Positions 37,101-46,002 of a stretch of DNA of 64,000 bases are shown in pieces. The stretch comes from Thermotoga sp. Mc24 (GTDB lineage: Bacteria > Thermotogota > Thermotogae > Thermotogales > Thermotogaceae). Numbering within the stretch: position 1 is the stretch's first letter; each line of letters starts with the position of its first letter. The stretch lies in the NCBI RefSeq assembly GCF_000784835.1, contig NZ_JSFH01000007.1:1-64000 (forward strand). The letters run 5' to 3'. The notes under the pieces are model-generated. The model saw only the letters and a list, made by a program, of their open reading frames with translations, made no database searches and had not been told where the DNA came from. A program made the position numbers and the translations under genes.

Positions 37101-38714
37101 ATGTGTGAAACAGTCAAGCTGGTTACTTTTCTTGGTTTAGGTGAATACGAAAAAAGTTGTGTAGTTTTTGAAGAGGGTTTTTGTGTTCAACAAAGAATCT
37201 TTCCTCTGGCAATAGTTGAGTATCTGAATCATATCGGGAAGCATGTTGAAGTGTTATTCTTTCTGACAAAAGTGGTAAAAGAGAAAGAAAAATGGAGCGA
37301 GTGCATAAAATTTTTGGAGGCAAGAAAGGTACCTTACAAAGATTTTGAAATATTAGAAGAGCTACCCCCAGGTGACCTAATGAACTTTCTAGTAAAGAAT
37401 CTTATAGAGAATCTGGAAGAAGGGGACAGAGTTATACTGGATGTTACTCATTCGTTCAGAAGTATTCCATTGATGGCAAGTGTAGTAGCCCTGTACCTTA
37501 AAGAGGCCAAAGATGTTAATGTGAGCGTAGTTTACGGCAAGTACAATAAAGAAACAAAAGTAACAGAGTGCGAAGATTTGACCCCACTAACTGAAGCTAC
37601 ATCATGGATATATGCTGTTCGATTGTTCAAAGAGTATGGATATGCGAAAGAACTCGCTGATTTGATAAAAAAGAGAAATGAAGAAATATACAGGAGAAGT
37701 CAAAGTTCGAAAAAACCAAAGCTACTTGGTTCTATGTCTCAAAAACTTCAGGATCTTTCGTCTTCTATACGTCTTGGATCCATAGTAGCCATAAGGAAGA
37801 ATTTAACCAATTTCTTCAATTTTATTGATAGAAATAAGGCAAGAATAAGAGAGGAGACGGAGGTTTTTGTTCCAGAGATTGCGGCTCTCTTAGATGGGAT
37901 CGAAAAAAGATACAGGGCTATACATGTTAAATCGGAGAATTTTGAACTGAGCGAAAAAGAATTGGAATCTGAAAAAGAGTTACTGGATTTCTATCTTCAA
38001 ACAGGAGATTTAGGTATGGCTCTTCGTTTGGCAAGAGAATATCTTATAAATGTCTATTTGATGTCTGGAGGGGAGAAGAGTGACTTCTTGGATAGAAATG
38101 TTAGAGAGTCTGTGAACATTTCAACGTTTGGCTATGATACCATCCTTCAGGCAAGAAATCATGTTGCTCATTTCGGATTCAACAAACTCCAGCTTCCCTC
38201 CTTGAAAAAGATAGAAGATCACCTGAAAGTGCTTGTTCAAACCCCACCGGAACAACTTCTGGAGTCTGCGAGAAAAACTCAGCGAAACAGAAAAAGAGCT
38301 CTTCTCACTCCTCTCGGTACGACAAAAGGTGCTTTATACACCGTTCTGAAAAAAATTTCACCTGATCTACTCCTGGTTATAACTTCAAAACAGGGAAAAG
38401 CTATTCTTTCAGAAATTCTGGAGAAAGCTGAATTCAAGGGTGAATTTAGGGTAATCCTTCTCGAAGACCCTTTTATGGGTGTAAGTGAAATAGATCGAGT
38501 AGTATCCGAAATCAAAGAACATCTTTCTGACGTGGATGAAGTGATCGTCAATCTCACAGGTGGAACCACTTTTCTTACGTACGTTATCGAGCGTGCCAAA
38601 AATCAAATTAGATACGGAAGAAAAGTAAAAACTATCCTGGCTGTGGACAAGAGAACTTACGAAGAACAAAAGCAAAATCCTTTTGTGGTGGGTGAAATTC
38701 TGGAGCTTGATTGA
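37101..38714 (+). CDS. CARF-HEPN CRISPR ancillary nuclease (Csx2/TM1812 family) with an extra C-terminal CARF-like domain
   Basis: The product has 537 residues. The N-terminal part (1-170) has the DxTH signature as LDVTHSFRSIP (near 113), a CARF fold that binds cyclic oligoadenylate. A helical HEPN region (about 200-385) contains RNHVAHFGF near 352, an R-x4-H ribonuclease motif. Residues 395-515 look like a second CARF-like Rossmann fold: ALLTPLGTTKGALY, PDLLLVITSKQ and VIVNLTGGTTFLTYV, the last resembling the nucleotide loop of Csm6/Csx1. It should be switched on by cOA made by the neighbouring Cas10. The gene is visibly more A+T-rich than its neighbours. The double-CARF reading is my inference. 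Confidence 0.82.
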   Translation: MCETVKLVTFLGLGEYEKSCVVFEEGFCVQQRIFPLAIVEYLNHIGKHVEVLFFLTKVVKEKEKWSECIKFLEARKVPYKDFEILEELPPGDLMNFLVKNLIENLEEGDRVILDVTHSFRSIPLMASVVALYLKEAKDVNVSVVYGKYNKETKVTECEDLTPLTEATSWIYAVRLFKEYGYAKELADLIKKRNEEIYRRSQSSKKPKLLGSMSQKLQDLSSSIRLGSIVAIRKNLTNFFNFIDRNKARIREETEVFVPEIAALLDGIEKRYRAIHVKSENFELSEKELESEKELLDFYLQTGDLGMALRLAREYLINVYLMSGGEKSDFLDRNVRESVNISTFGYDTILQARNHVAHFGFNKLQLPSLKKIEDHLKVLVQTPPEQLLESARKTQRNRKRALLTPLGTTKGALYTVLKKISPDLLLVITSKQGKAILSEILEKAEFKGEFRVILLEDPFMGVSEIDRVVSEIKEHLSDVDEVIVNLTGGTTFLTYVIERAKNQIRYGRKVKTILAVDKRTYEEQKQNPFVVGEILELD

Positions 38715-38734
38715 GAAAAGGAGGTGAATCTTCC

Positions 38735-40888
38735 TTGAAAGACAGAGAAGAGCTTGTCGTTGGGGCTCTCCTGCACGACATAGGAAAGATCGTAAGAAGG
38801 GCGGGGGATGACAGAAGACATCAGATTGCCGGATACGATTTTACAAACAAAGTGAAGAAATTCGCTGTAATTCAGGACTACATTCACTACCATCATGAAA
38901 AGGATCTTCTGAAAAAAAGTTTGGAAAACGAAAAGGTTTGGTATGTGTGCTTCGCAGACAACCTCTCGAGCAAAGAAAGAATGACTGAAGGTCAGAAGTT
39001 TGAAGAACTTCGAAGAATGGACAACCTCCTCTCAAAGATCCCGGAGGGGGAATCTTCCAGAAACGTCACTTACTTTCCTGCAAAACCAGCCAACGAAGTG
39101 GTGGAAGCGGTAAAGGATATGAAAGAAGATCAGAAAACCTACGAGGATCTCTACAGGAGATTTGTCGAAGACGCTCAGAAGATTTCTCCCACACCAGATG
39201 ATGTGAATTTTCTCACTTACAAGTACTTCTCGTTCATTCCTCAGGAAACAAGAGTGGAAGGAGACATGGATATATCGCTCTACGACCATCTGAAGGTCAC
39301 GGCTATGCTCGCTCTCTCGCTCTATGACTACGCAAAGGAAAACGACCTCAAATTCGAATCCTACCAGGAGATGAAATCATACTTTGAGAATTCCGACGTG
39401 AAACCTTTCCTCCTTGTTGGGGGAGATGTCTCCGGGATACAGAACTTCATTGCCAACGTCTCTTCAAAAGGCGCTCTCAGATCCTACAGAGGAAGGAGTT
39501 TCTTCATAGAAATTCTCCAGGAAGTCGTTGTGGATGAGATTCTTGATAAAACAGGCTTTTACAGGACAAACGTTCACTTCATAGGAGGAGGGCATTTCTA
39601 CCTCGTCCTTTCCAACACGGAGAAGGTGAAGAAAGCCCTCGAAGAGATCAGAAACGAGTTGAACGAATGGTTCAGAAATAGGGGTCTTTCACTCCACCTT
39701 GTGATCGAATCTGTTGAATTTTCGGTGAAAGACGTGGAAGACATGTCCAAGGTTTTCAAGAAGATCGGTGAAAAGTTGAACGAAAGAAAATACAGAATGT
39801 ACACGGAAAAAGACCTTGAAGCGATCTTCCCCGATGATTTGAATCTGATCCAGGAGAAGGGAAACCACACCTGCAAAATCTGTGGAAACAGAGTAGACAG
39901 GCTCTTTTCCATTCGAGAAGGGGAAGAGGAAATTGCATGTGACTTCTGCAAGGAAATGTACGATCTTGGAAGAGAACTTCTTGAAGAGTCTCACGTGTAT
40001 CTTGCTGAAAGAAAGAATGGAAAGTTCGAGATTTTTAAGAGAAAATTCGATTTCTCGAGAGAACCGGGAGAGGGTTTCAGCTACAAGTTGAGAAGGATAT
40101 ACGAATTCTCAGAGAAGGAAAAGAACGTCAGAAGAATACAGGTGGTGACGTATTTCAAAGAACAGGAGTTCGAGAAAATCGCAGAAAAAGCACCTGGCAA
40201 AAAAATAGCGAGCCTCCTTGTTGACGTTGACAACCTTGGAAAGATCTTTCTCAAAGGCTTAAAGAAAAAGACCCTCTCCAGATACAGCACCCTCTCAAGG
40301 CTCATGAGCTTTTTCTTCAAAGAAAGAGTAGAGAGTATTGTTGAAAGAAAGAACGTTATGGTGATCTATTCCGGTGGAGACGATCTCTATTTGGTTGGCG
40401 GATGGAACGATGTTCTGGATGTGGCAAAAGAGTTGAGAGAGGCGTTTGGAAGATTCACAACGAACGATTTCATGACGTTCTCTGCGGGATACGTGATCAC
40501 CGATGAAAAGACAAGCATGAGCCTCATAAGAGAAATGTCTGAAAGAGCCGAAAGCGCTGCCAAGAAATCCGGGAAGAACAGCATAGCATTTTCGAACAGA
40601 AGCTACTATGCAGTGAAGTGGAACACCTTCTTCGAAATGTACAACTTTTATCAAGAGCTGAAGGAAATAGCAGATAAAGTGGACAGAAGTGTCATCAGAA
40701 AGGCTTTGAATCTCACAAGGGAAGAGTCTCCTCTGAACAAAGCCTTCCTCGCCTACATAGAGGCAAGGGAGAACAAAGACGAAGACAAAAGAGTGGCAAA
40801 TCTCATGAGAGAGAACATAGATCACCTCGGTGAAAACGCCTTGAATGTAATCCTCCAGTTTGTGGATCTTCATGCAAGAAAAAGCTGA
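38735..40888 (+). CDS. csm1: Cas10/Csm1, type III-A large subunit
   Basis: The product has about 717 residues. The N-terminal HD nuclease motif LLHDIGK is at residues 13-19, with HQIAGYDF and IHYHHEKD adding ligands. The first Palm domain starts near 226 (VGGDVSGIQNF), followed by a zinc ribbon (CKICGNR...CDFCKEM) and a second Palm with intact SGGDD near 547, predicted to make cyclic oligoadenylates. TTG 38735 is chosen because AAAGGAGGTGA ends seven bases before it; the upstream in-frame codons contain that site. It is the signalling and ssDNase subunit of the Csm complex, next to its likely CARF effector. Confidence 0.95.
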   Translation: MKDREELVVGALLHDIGKIVRRAGDDRRHQIAGYDFTNKVKKFAVIQDYIHYHHEKDLLKKSLENEKVWYVCFADNLSSKERMTEGQKFEELRRMDNLLSKIPEGESSRNVTYFPAKPANEVVEAVKDMKEDQKTYEDLYRRFVEDAQKISPTPDDVNFLTYKYFSFIPQETRVEGDMDISLYDHLKVTAMLALSLYDYAKENDLKFESYQEMKSYFENSDVKPFLLVGGDVSGIQNFIANVSSKGALRSYRGRSFFIEILQEVVVDEILDKTGFYRTNVHFIGGGHFYLVLSNTEKVKKALEEIRNELNEWFRNRGLSLHLVIESVEFSVKDVEDMSKVFKKIGEKLNERKYRMYTEKDLEAIFPDDLNLIQEKGNHTCKICGNRVDRLFSIREGEEEIACDFCKEMYDLGRELLEESHVYLAERKNGKFEIFKRKFDFSREPGEGFSYKLRRIYEFSEKEKNVRRIQVVTYFKEQEFEKIAEKAPGKKIASLLVDVDNLGKIFLKGLKKKTLSRYSTLSRLMSFFFKERVESIVERKNVMVIYSGGDDLYLVGGWNDVLDVAKELREAFGRFTTNDFMTFSAGYVITDEKTSMSLIREMSERAESAAKKSGKNSIAFSNRSYYAVKWNTFFEMYNFYQELKEIADKVDRSVIRKALNLTREESPLNKAFLAYIEARENKDEDKRVANLMRENIDHLGENALNVILQFVDLHARKS

Positions 40889-40902
40889 AGGAGGGATGAG
40901 CG

Positions 40903-41325
40903 GTGGCAGTTTCTCAGAGCGTTTCTCTCAAAGAAGATTTGAAGGACCTTGTGAGAAAGGCAGAGGAAATCGGAAGGGAACTTTCTGGAAAGCTGAAGAC
41001 AAACCAGCTTAGAAAGTTTCATGGTCACTTAACCAAAATCTGGAGCAACTACATCTACAAAAAGAAGGACTACAGGGATAACCCGGAGAAGTTCAACGAA
41101 GAGATCCTTAACGAGCTTCACTTCATGAAAATATTTCTCGCATATCAGGTTGGAAGGGATATCGAAGGTATCAAAGAATTGAAGGAAATACTTGAACCTC
41201 TCATAAACGAGATAAAGACTCCTGATGAGTTTGAGAAATTCAAAAAGTTCTACGATGCAATCCTTGCGTATCACAAATTCCATTCTGAATCCGAAAAAAG
41301 CAACAGAAGGGCAGCCAGAAGATAA
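40903..41325 (+). CDS. csm2: Csm2 small subunit
   Basis: A 140-residue, mostly alpha-helical basic protein with the Csm2 core KLKTNQLRKFHGHLTKIW (about 35-52) and FLAYQVGRD. It forms the belly filament of the type III-A complex along the crRNA-target duplex. The GTG start lies behind GGAGGGATGAGCG. That same initiation sequence is repeated before csm3. Confidence 0.93.
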   Translation: MAVSQSVSLKEDLKDLVRKAEEIGRELSGKLKTNQLRKFHGHLTKIWSNYIYKKKDYRDNPEKFNEEILNELHFMKIFLAYQVGRDIEGIKELKEILEPLINEIKTPDEFEKFKKFYDAILAYHKFHSESEKSNRRAARR

Positions 41326-41338
41326 GGAGGGATGAGCG

Positions 41339-42088
41339 GTGGAAAGGCCGATACTCGGAAAGTACATCATAAAGGGAAAGATCATTCTGGAAACAGGTCT
41401 TAGAATCGGAGGTCAGGAGCTCGGCGTGAACATCGGTGGTATAGACAATCCCGTTATCAGAAATCCTCTCACGGGAGAACCCTACATCCCCGGAAGCTCT
41501 GTGAAAGGAAAGATGAGAAGCCTGATGGAAAGGTTGTTGAATCTGGATATATCTGGGAACAAGGTAAGAAGACACGAATGCGAAGATAAGGAATGTAAAG
41601 TCTGCAGGGTGTTCGGTTCGACTTCGACTTCGAAAAATGGAAACAACATCCCTTCACGCCTTCTTGTCAGAGACGCGTTCCTCACAGAAGATTCAAAAAC
41701 AAAACTCCTCAGCATGGAGACCGACCTTCCATACACGGAATGGAAAACAGAGAACGCACTGGACAGAGTCACCTGTAAAGCCGATCCGAGAAGCTTTGAA
41801 AGAATTCCTGCAGGTGCGGAGTTTGAATTTGAGATCATCTACACGGCAGAGAACGAAAAGCACATAAAGGAAGACCTCGAAAATATAGCCACAGCTCTGG
41901 AGCTTCTCGAAGACGACTATCTCGGTGGAAACGGCAGCAGAGGATACGGAAAAGTGAAGTTCAGTATAGAAAAAGTGATCTTCAAGAGTGCCGATTACTA
42001 CAAAGGAGAAGGAACACCAGTAGAAAAAGAAGTCAAAGGTGGTGTTGAGGGCTTTAAGAAAGCCATTCCCGAAATCGTGAAAGGGTGA
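41339..42088 (+). CDS. csm3: Csm3, type III-A backbone RNase
   Basis: A 249-residue RAMP (Cas7 group) that forms the crRNA-binding filament and cuts target RNA every six bases. The catalytic Asp is Asp36 in GGIDNPVIRNP. The G-loop region GSSVKGKMRSLMERLL (near 56) and the zinc-like CEDKECKVCRVFGS are typical. The C-terminal YLGGNGSRGYGKVKF is the conserved Gly-rich stretch. It overlaps csm4 by 4 bases. Confidence 0.95.
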   Translation: MERPILGKYIIKGKIILETGLRIGGQELGVNIGGIDNPVIRNPLTGEPYIPGSSVKGKMRSLMERLLNLDISGNKVRRHECEDKECKVCRVFGSTSTSKNGNNIPSRLLVRDAFLTEDSKTKLLSMETDLPYTEWKTENALDRVTCKADPRSFERIPAGAEFEFEIIYTAENEKHIKEDLENIATALELLEDDYLGGNGSRGYGKVKFSIEKVIFKSADYYKGEGTPVEKEVKGGVEGFKKAIPEIVKG

Positions 42089-42963
42089 TAGGAGTGCGCC
42101 TTCTGGTGAAGATGAGTTTCAGAAGTGGTTTCAAGGTGGGTAGGGGGAACGAGACCGATTCCACCCTCCCCACCATCCATTCCGATACCATCTACGGTGC
42201 TGTCGTGTATCACGCTTTCAAGTGGTCTGAGAAAGCCGAAGACTTCGCAAAGAAGTTGAAGGTCTCTTCTCTTCTGTTCGTTCGCGGTGATCGCCTTCTT
42301 GTTCCAAAACCTTTTCTTTACAACACCTATTCGTTGGAAGAAGATGATGAGGAAAGTCCAAAGGAGCTGAAGAAAGCAAGTTATGTTTTCCTGGACAAGC
42401 TCGCTGACTATCGGTCGATAAAGGAAGCAAGCGGTGCTGTCTGCAAGGAAAATCCGGTGGAGATAGTGAGGATTCCAAGAAATTCCCTCGACAGGATAAC
42501 GAGTTCCTCCAATCTCTACTTTGTGGAAGTTGCTTTCGTAAAAGAGGGGTTCACTCCGGCATTTCTGGCAGAATTTCCCGATGAATACGAGGGGCTTTTC
42601 AAAACAGCTGTCAAGTCTCTTGGAGATAGTGGAATAGGCGCTGACTCAACTTACGGATACGGACTTTTCAATGCCGAGTTCGAATCTGCTCCAGATTTCC
42701 CGGAAGAGGGTGAGTACTATCTCACCCTGTCGCTTTTTGTACCTTCTGCAGAAGAGAGATCAAAGATGAACGAAGGATACTACAGGGTAGTAAAAAGGCG
42801 CGGAGTAAAAAGGGATGAAATGAAGGTAAAGAAGGAGATTTCTTATGTTCAGGAAGGTTCTGTGTTTCCTTTCAAGCCAGAGGGCCGTGGGGTGTTGAAG
42901 ATAGAAGACTATTTTGTCCAGACGTCTCCACTCTGCGTGGCTTTCGGTGGTGATGGGAAATGA
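42085..42963 (+). CDS. csm4: Csm4, type III-A Cas5-group subunit
   Basis: A 292-residue RAMP that caps the complex, holding the crRNA 5' handle and contacting Cas10. Early motifs FRSGFKVGRG and TLPTIHSDTIYGAVVYHAF (around 10-45) and the Gly-rich GDSGIGADSTYGYGLF (near 190) fit the Csm4 family. GTG 42085 overlaps the csm3 stop; no strong ribosome site is visible, so translation is probably coupled. Confidence 0.93.
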   Translation: MIGVRLLVKMSFRSGFKVGRGNETDSTLPTIHSDTIYGAVVYHAFKWSEKAEDFAKKLKVSSLLFVRGDRLLVPKPFLYNTYSLEEDDEESPKELKKASYVFLDKLADYRSIKEASGAVCKENPVEIVRIPRNSLDRITSSSNLYFVEVAFVKEGFTPAFLAEFPDEYEGLFKTAVKSLGDSGIGADSTYGYGLFNAEFESAPDFPEEGEYYLTLSLFVPSAEERSKMNEGYYRVVKRRGVKRDEMKVKKEISYVQEGSVFPFKPEGRGVLKIEDYFVQTSPLCVAFGGDGK

Positions 42964-44099
42964 AGGTGACTCTCAAAACACTGACTCCCCTTCACATAGG
43001 AAGCGGCGAAAAGTATCCTCCTTGCAACCTCGTTGTTCTGAAAGAGGAAGAAAACAAAAAAACAGCTGTGAGGCTTATCACAAGAAAATTTCTTGAAGTT
43101 TTGAGGAAACACCCTGAAATCAAGCAAAACATCTCTGAAAATATCTCTAAACCCCTCAGTTTTAAAGAAGTAGAAAACGTGGAAGATGGTGTTTTCTATG
43201 AGGTGAGCCTCTACTCAGATTTCTCCAGTGGGAAGAAAAATCCGGAGATTCCTGAAGTTGTTCACCATCCCGACGGAAGCGTTTATGTCCCGGGAAGTTC
43301 GCTGAAAGGCGCTGTAAGACTTGCACTCACCTGGCACGTTTTGAGGAACAACAGGAATCTTCTTGAAGAATTCCGCAGGAATGTACAAAAGGATCTTCAA
43401 AATCACAAAAGGGCATTCTATCAGACCAATGAATTCCTGAATGGATTGTTCAGATTTGCTCCAAAAGAGATCAACACCGATTACTTCCGCTTCCTAAGAG
43501 TTTCTGATTCTCAAACACTGAGGACCCAGCTGGTTGTGCACGATGTCGGGATTTTCTACGTAGCTCGTCCCAACACTCACCCCAGAACTTTCCCTCTGGA
43601 GTTTGTTCCTATCAACAGAGATTTCGTCTTTGATGTGAGGTTTGTGAAAGAAGAATACGATTACTTTCTCACACACGTGAGAAAACGCTACGGAGTAGAA
43701 CTTCCTGGAAGCATTGAAGAGATCTTTTCGATCGTGAACGAGTTCTACTCCGAAGTCTTCAAATTCGAAAGAGAACGCTTTAAAAAAGCAAAGGAGAATT
43801 TTGAAAAGCTCGACACCAGTAAAATCGAAGAAAGATTCCAAAAGATAGAGAAAGTGCTTCAAAGCAAGAAGTACGTACTCATACACATAGGATACGGTGG
43901 AGGACTCATGGCAAATTCGCTCTTCATTCTCCTTGACGAAGAGACAAGAAAACAGGTGAGAAACATTATAAAGTACCATAAAGATGACGAAGCTCCTCTC
44001 ACGAGGAGATACCTCGTTCAGAGTGAAAACAACAGTTACAGAGTGATATCTCCGATAGGATGGTGTGCGTTGTGGTTGGAAGATTCCCAATCTACGTAG
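42960..44099 (+). CDS. csm5: Csm5, type III-A Cas7-group end subunit
   Basis: A 379-residue RAMP with TLTPLHIGSGEKYPP at the N terminus (about 6-20), SSLKGAVRLAL near 115 and HIGYGGGLMANSL near 305. Csm5 sits at the 3' end of the crRNA and recruits trimming nucleases. It overlaps csm4 by 4 bases (ATGA). The 3' end overlaps the next gene by 40 bases in a different frame. Confidence 0.92.
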   Translation: MKVTLKTLTPLHIGSGEKYPPCNLVVLKEEENKKTAVRLITRKFLEVLRKHPEIKQNISENISKPLSFKEVENVEDGVFYEVSLYSDFSSGKKNPEIPEVVHHPDGSVYVPGSSLKGAVRLALTWHVLRNNRNLLEEFRRNVQKDLQNHKRAFYQTNEFLNGLFRFAPKEINTDYFRFLRVSDSQTLRTQLVVHDVGIFYVARPNTHPRTFPLEFVPINRDFVFDVRFVKEEYDYFLTHVRKRYGVELPGSIEEIFSIVNEFYSEVFKFERERFKKAKENFEKLDTSKIEERFQKIEKVLQSKKYVLIHIGYGGGLMANSLFILLDEETRKQVRNIIKYHKDDEAPLTRRYLVQSENNSYRVISPIGWCALWLEDSQST

Positions 44100-44647
44100 A
44101 AGAGGAGTTCACATCGGATGAAAAGAAGTGGGAGTTTGTCCTCTCGAAAATCGAGTCCATCGATCCGGCAGTGGCTTCCTTCGTGGAAGAAGCACCGGAT
44201 GGAACAATGAGAGTGATCGGTCCGTTTCGGGCGAGGAGTGGTTACGCTCTTGTTATCTCCTCGCCTCTTTCTTCGCTCTTTCATTTCTTGGTTCTCAACG
44301 TTCCCCGTGTTTTGAACGCAGTCGTGAAACCCGGAAGAGCCTACGTCGAAATATACGAAAAGAGAGATCTTTTCGATTCACCCGGGGTGTTCACTTTGAA
44401 GGTGAAAGGAGCAAAGGGTTTCTCACTGAAGCAGTTGAAAGAAGACATGAAACTCTTCCTCGGTGTCGAGGTTGAACCCGCCTTCCAGCCGGTTTCTCTG
44501 AGAAACACAAAGAACGGTGTTATCGTGACCTTGAAAACCCTCACCCCTGAAACGACCGCTCTGGTGAAACTCTCGAGGCTTTGTGGCACCGGTGAGAGCA
44601 GAAAGTACGGACATGGAGATGTAGAGATCTACAGGATTGTTGAGTAA
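44060..44647 (+). CDS. Small RAMP-like protein at the end of the csm operon
   Basis: A 195-residue protein that I do not recognise by name. Two halves suggest ferredoxin folds: one ends around GFSLKQLKEDMKLFLG, the other contains VIVTLKTLTPETTALVKLSRL and then LCGTGESRKYGHGDVEI. The last stretch is a GxGxxRxxGxG loop like that of Cas6 and other RAMPs near the C terminus, so a repeat- or crRNA-binding role is plausible. The gene overlaps csm5 by 40 bases and has only a weak ribosome site, so it is likely coupled. A role as a Cas6-like accessory or csm complex helper is inference only. Confidence 0.6.
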   Translation: MVCVVVGRFPIYVEEEFTSDEKKWEFVLSKIESIDPAVASFVEEAPDGTMRVIGPFRARSGYALVISSPLSSLFHFLVLNVPRVLNAVVKPGRAYVEIYEKRDLFDSPGVFTLKVKGAKGFSLKQLKEDMKLFLGVEVEPAFQPVSLRNTKNGVIVTLKTLTPETTALVKLSRLCGTGESRKYGHGDVEIYRIVE

Positions 44648-44736
44648 AGTCAGTTTGTTCTTTATTGAGTTCTATCACCACCGAAGAGCTGTTTTTCCTG
44701 TGAATGCAAAAAGAAAGAATAAAGGAGAGGGGCGCT

Positions 44737-45174
44737 ATGAGGAGGGGTAGCGTGAAAAAGGGTTTCATCTTTCTCAGTTTCGTTGTGGTTATTCTGCTTT
44801 TTGTTACTTCTTTTGTATCGTCCAGCTCTGGACCTTCTGTTCCTGTGATAAAGGGCAGATGGGAAAGCGGCACTTTCGTAGGCGATTTTAACGGTGATGG
44901 AATTGTGGAATCTTTCAGAGTTGTGTTGATAGTAGAAGACCAGAATGGTTCCAGCTTCACCGGGAAAACCGGAGCGATTGGTAGCCCGCAGGGATACGAC
45001 TTGGAGACAGAAGTCTATTTCAACATAACCGGCACGATAGACCAGTATGGATACATAACGATCAGAATCGTTGGACTTGAGAATGAACCTCCAACAGTCG
45101 GGAAGTACGAGGAAGGAAGGATAAAGCTTCAGGAACCCCAGTATGGTGAAGTAATTTTGTACAGAGCTTCATAG
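44737..45174 (+). CDS. Small exported protein with a Ca-loop-like DxNxDG motif
   Basis: The product has about 145 residues; ATG 44737 follows AAAGGAGAGG. A basic N terminus and one hydrophobic segment (FIFLSFVVVILLFVTSFVS) give a signal anchor or signal peptide. The mature part is beta-rich and contains GDFNGDGIVESF, which resembles a calcium-binding loop of dockerin/EF-hand or FG-GAP type, then EVYFNITGTIDQYGYITIRI. I do not recognise a family. It lies 89 bases beyond the csm operon and faces the convergent DUF5685 operon. A link to CRISPR immunity is not shown. Confidence 0.6.
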   Translation: MRRGSVKKGFIFLSFVVVILLFVTSFVSSSSGPSVPVIKGRWESGTFVGDFNGDGIVESFRVVLIVEDQNGSSFTGKTGAIGSPQGYDLETEVYFNITGTIDQYGYITIRIVGLENEPPTVGKYEEGRIKLQEPQYGEVILYRAS

Positions 45175-45210
45175 TTCTCACAAAGGCGTCCCTCTCCTTT
45201 GCTGTCATTT

Positions 45211-46002
45211 TCAAGTTTGGCTCCTTTTGAGGATTTTTTCCGTTGTGGTCGGAATTCCGAGAAAGATCACATTATCAAGTATTGTCTTGTTCCTCTTTAT
45301 ATCGAGAAGGTCGTAGGCTTTCCATATCTCATCAATACATTTCTTCAGGTGGCGTCTCAGTTCGGATCGTGCCTTTTCAAGGTCACCGTTGTATTTCTTG
45401 ACGAGCGGGTTGAACACGTTTTTTCTCTTATCCTTTTCAAAGTCATCCAGCGCATCTACGATATAGAGCCATTTTCCAAGAGACAAACCAAGGTAGTAAA
45501 GAATTTTTCTCTGGGTTTCTTCTTTAACCATTTTGCTGAGGATTGTTCCAACTATTTTGCCCTGTTCTTCTGCGAGGATTTTGAAATCTTGTTCCTTTTT
45601 TTCCATTTCGTAGAAGTTCTCAAAAAGACTGGATATTTCGGGATCTTTCTTCAAAAAAGCGCTCGCAAATAGGTAAACGGGATTTTTTCTGTCTATGTAG
45701 TTGTCTTTCAGCTTTTCACGAAGAAGGGCAGTGAAAACACGAGCCACCTCGTCTATTTCGCTTGAGGAGTAAAAATCCACCTTTTTGAGGGTGAAGATAC
45801 AGAGTTCTTTTTTTCTTTTCAAATCGCTGTTGTTCAGACTTGAAAGAAGAAGTCCAAGTGATGCGGCTTCGTAGGTGAGGAGGAAACGCGGAATGATTGA
45901 ATACTTTTTCAAAGCTTTGCAGACACCGCAGTAGTACCCTCTGAATTCTTCGTACTCCTTCACTTTCAGTTCGCACTTCAAGGGTTTGATATATCCAAAC
46001 AT
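45211..46002 (-). CDS. DUF5685-family protein
   Basis: The product has about 263 residues. The start [20 protein letters not shown] with RGYYCGVCKAL shortly after is the mark of DUF5685 proteins. It is mainly helical; Asp-rich stretches (YIVDALDDFEKD near 197) recall the DDxxD shape of isoprenoid-synthase folds, although that is only a resemblance. Three Cys near the N terminus (CELK, CGVC) could bind a metal. ATG 46002 follows CAGGAGG by eight bases. It overlaps the stop of the upstream membrane-protein gene, so J-domain protein, membrane protein and DUF5685 form one operon. The function is unknown. Confidence 0.7.
   Translation of the reverse strand: MFGYIKPLKCELKVKEYEEFRGYYCGVCKALKKYSIIPRFLLTYEAASLGLLLSSLNNSDLKRKKELCIFTLKKVDFYSSSEIDEVARVFTALLREKLKDNYIDRKNPVYLFASAFLKKDPEISSLFENFYEMEKKEQDFKILAEEQGKIVGTILSKMVKEETQRKILYYLGLSLGKWLYIVDALDDFEKDKRKNVFNPLVKKYNGDLEKARSELRRHLKKCIDEIWKAYDLLDIKRNKTILDNVIFLGIPTTTEKILKRSQT

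Noticed and set aside
45181-45201. CAAAGG ... CCTTTG hairpin between the exported-protein gene and DUF5685
   Set aside because: A six-base stem with no T-run is too weak to call a terminator.
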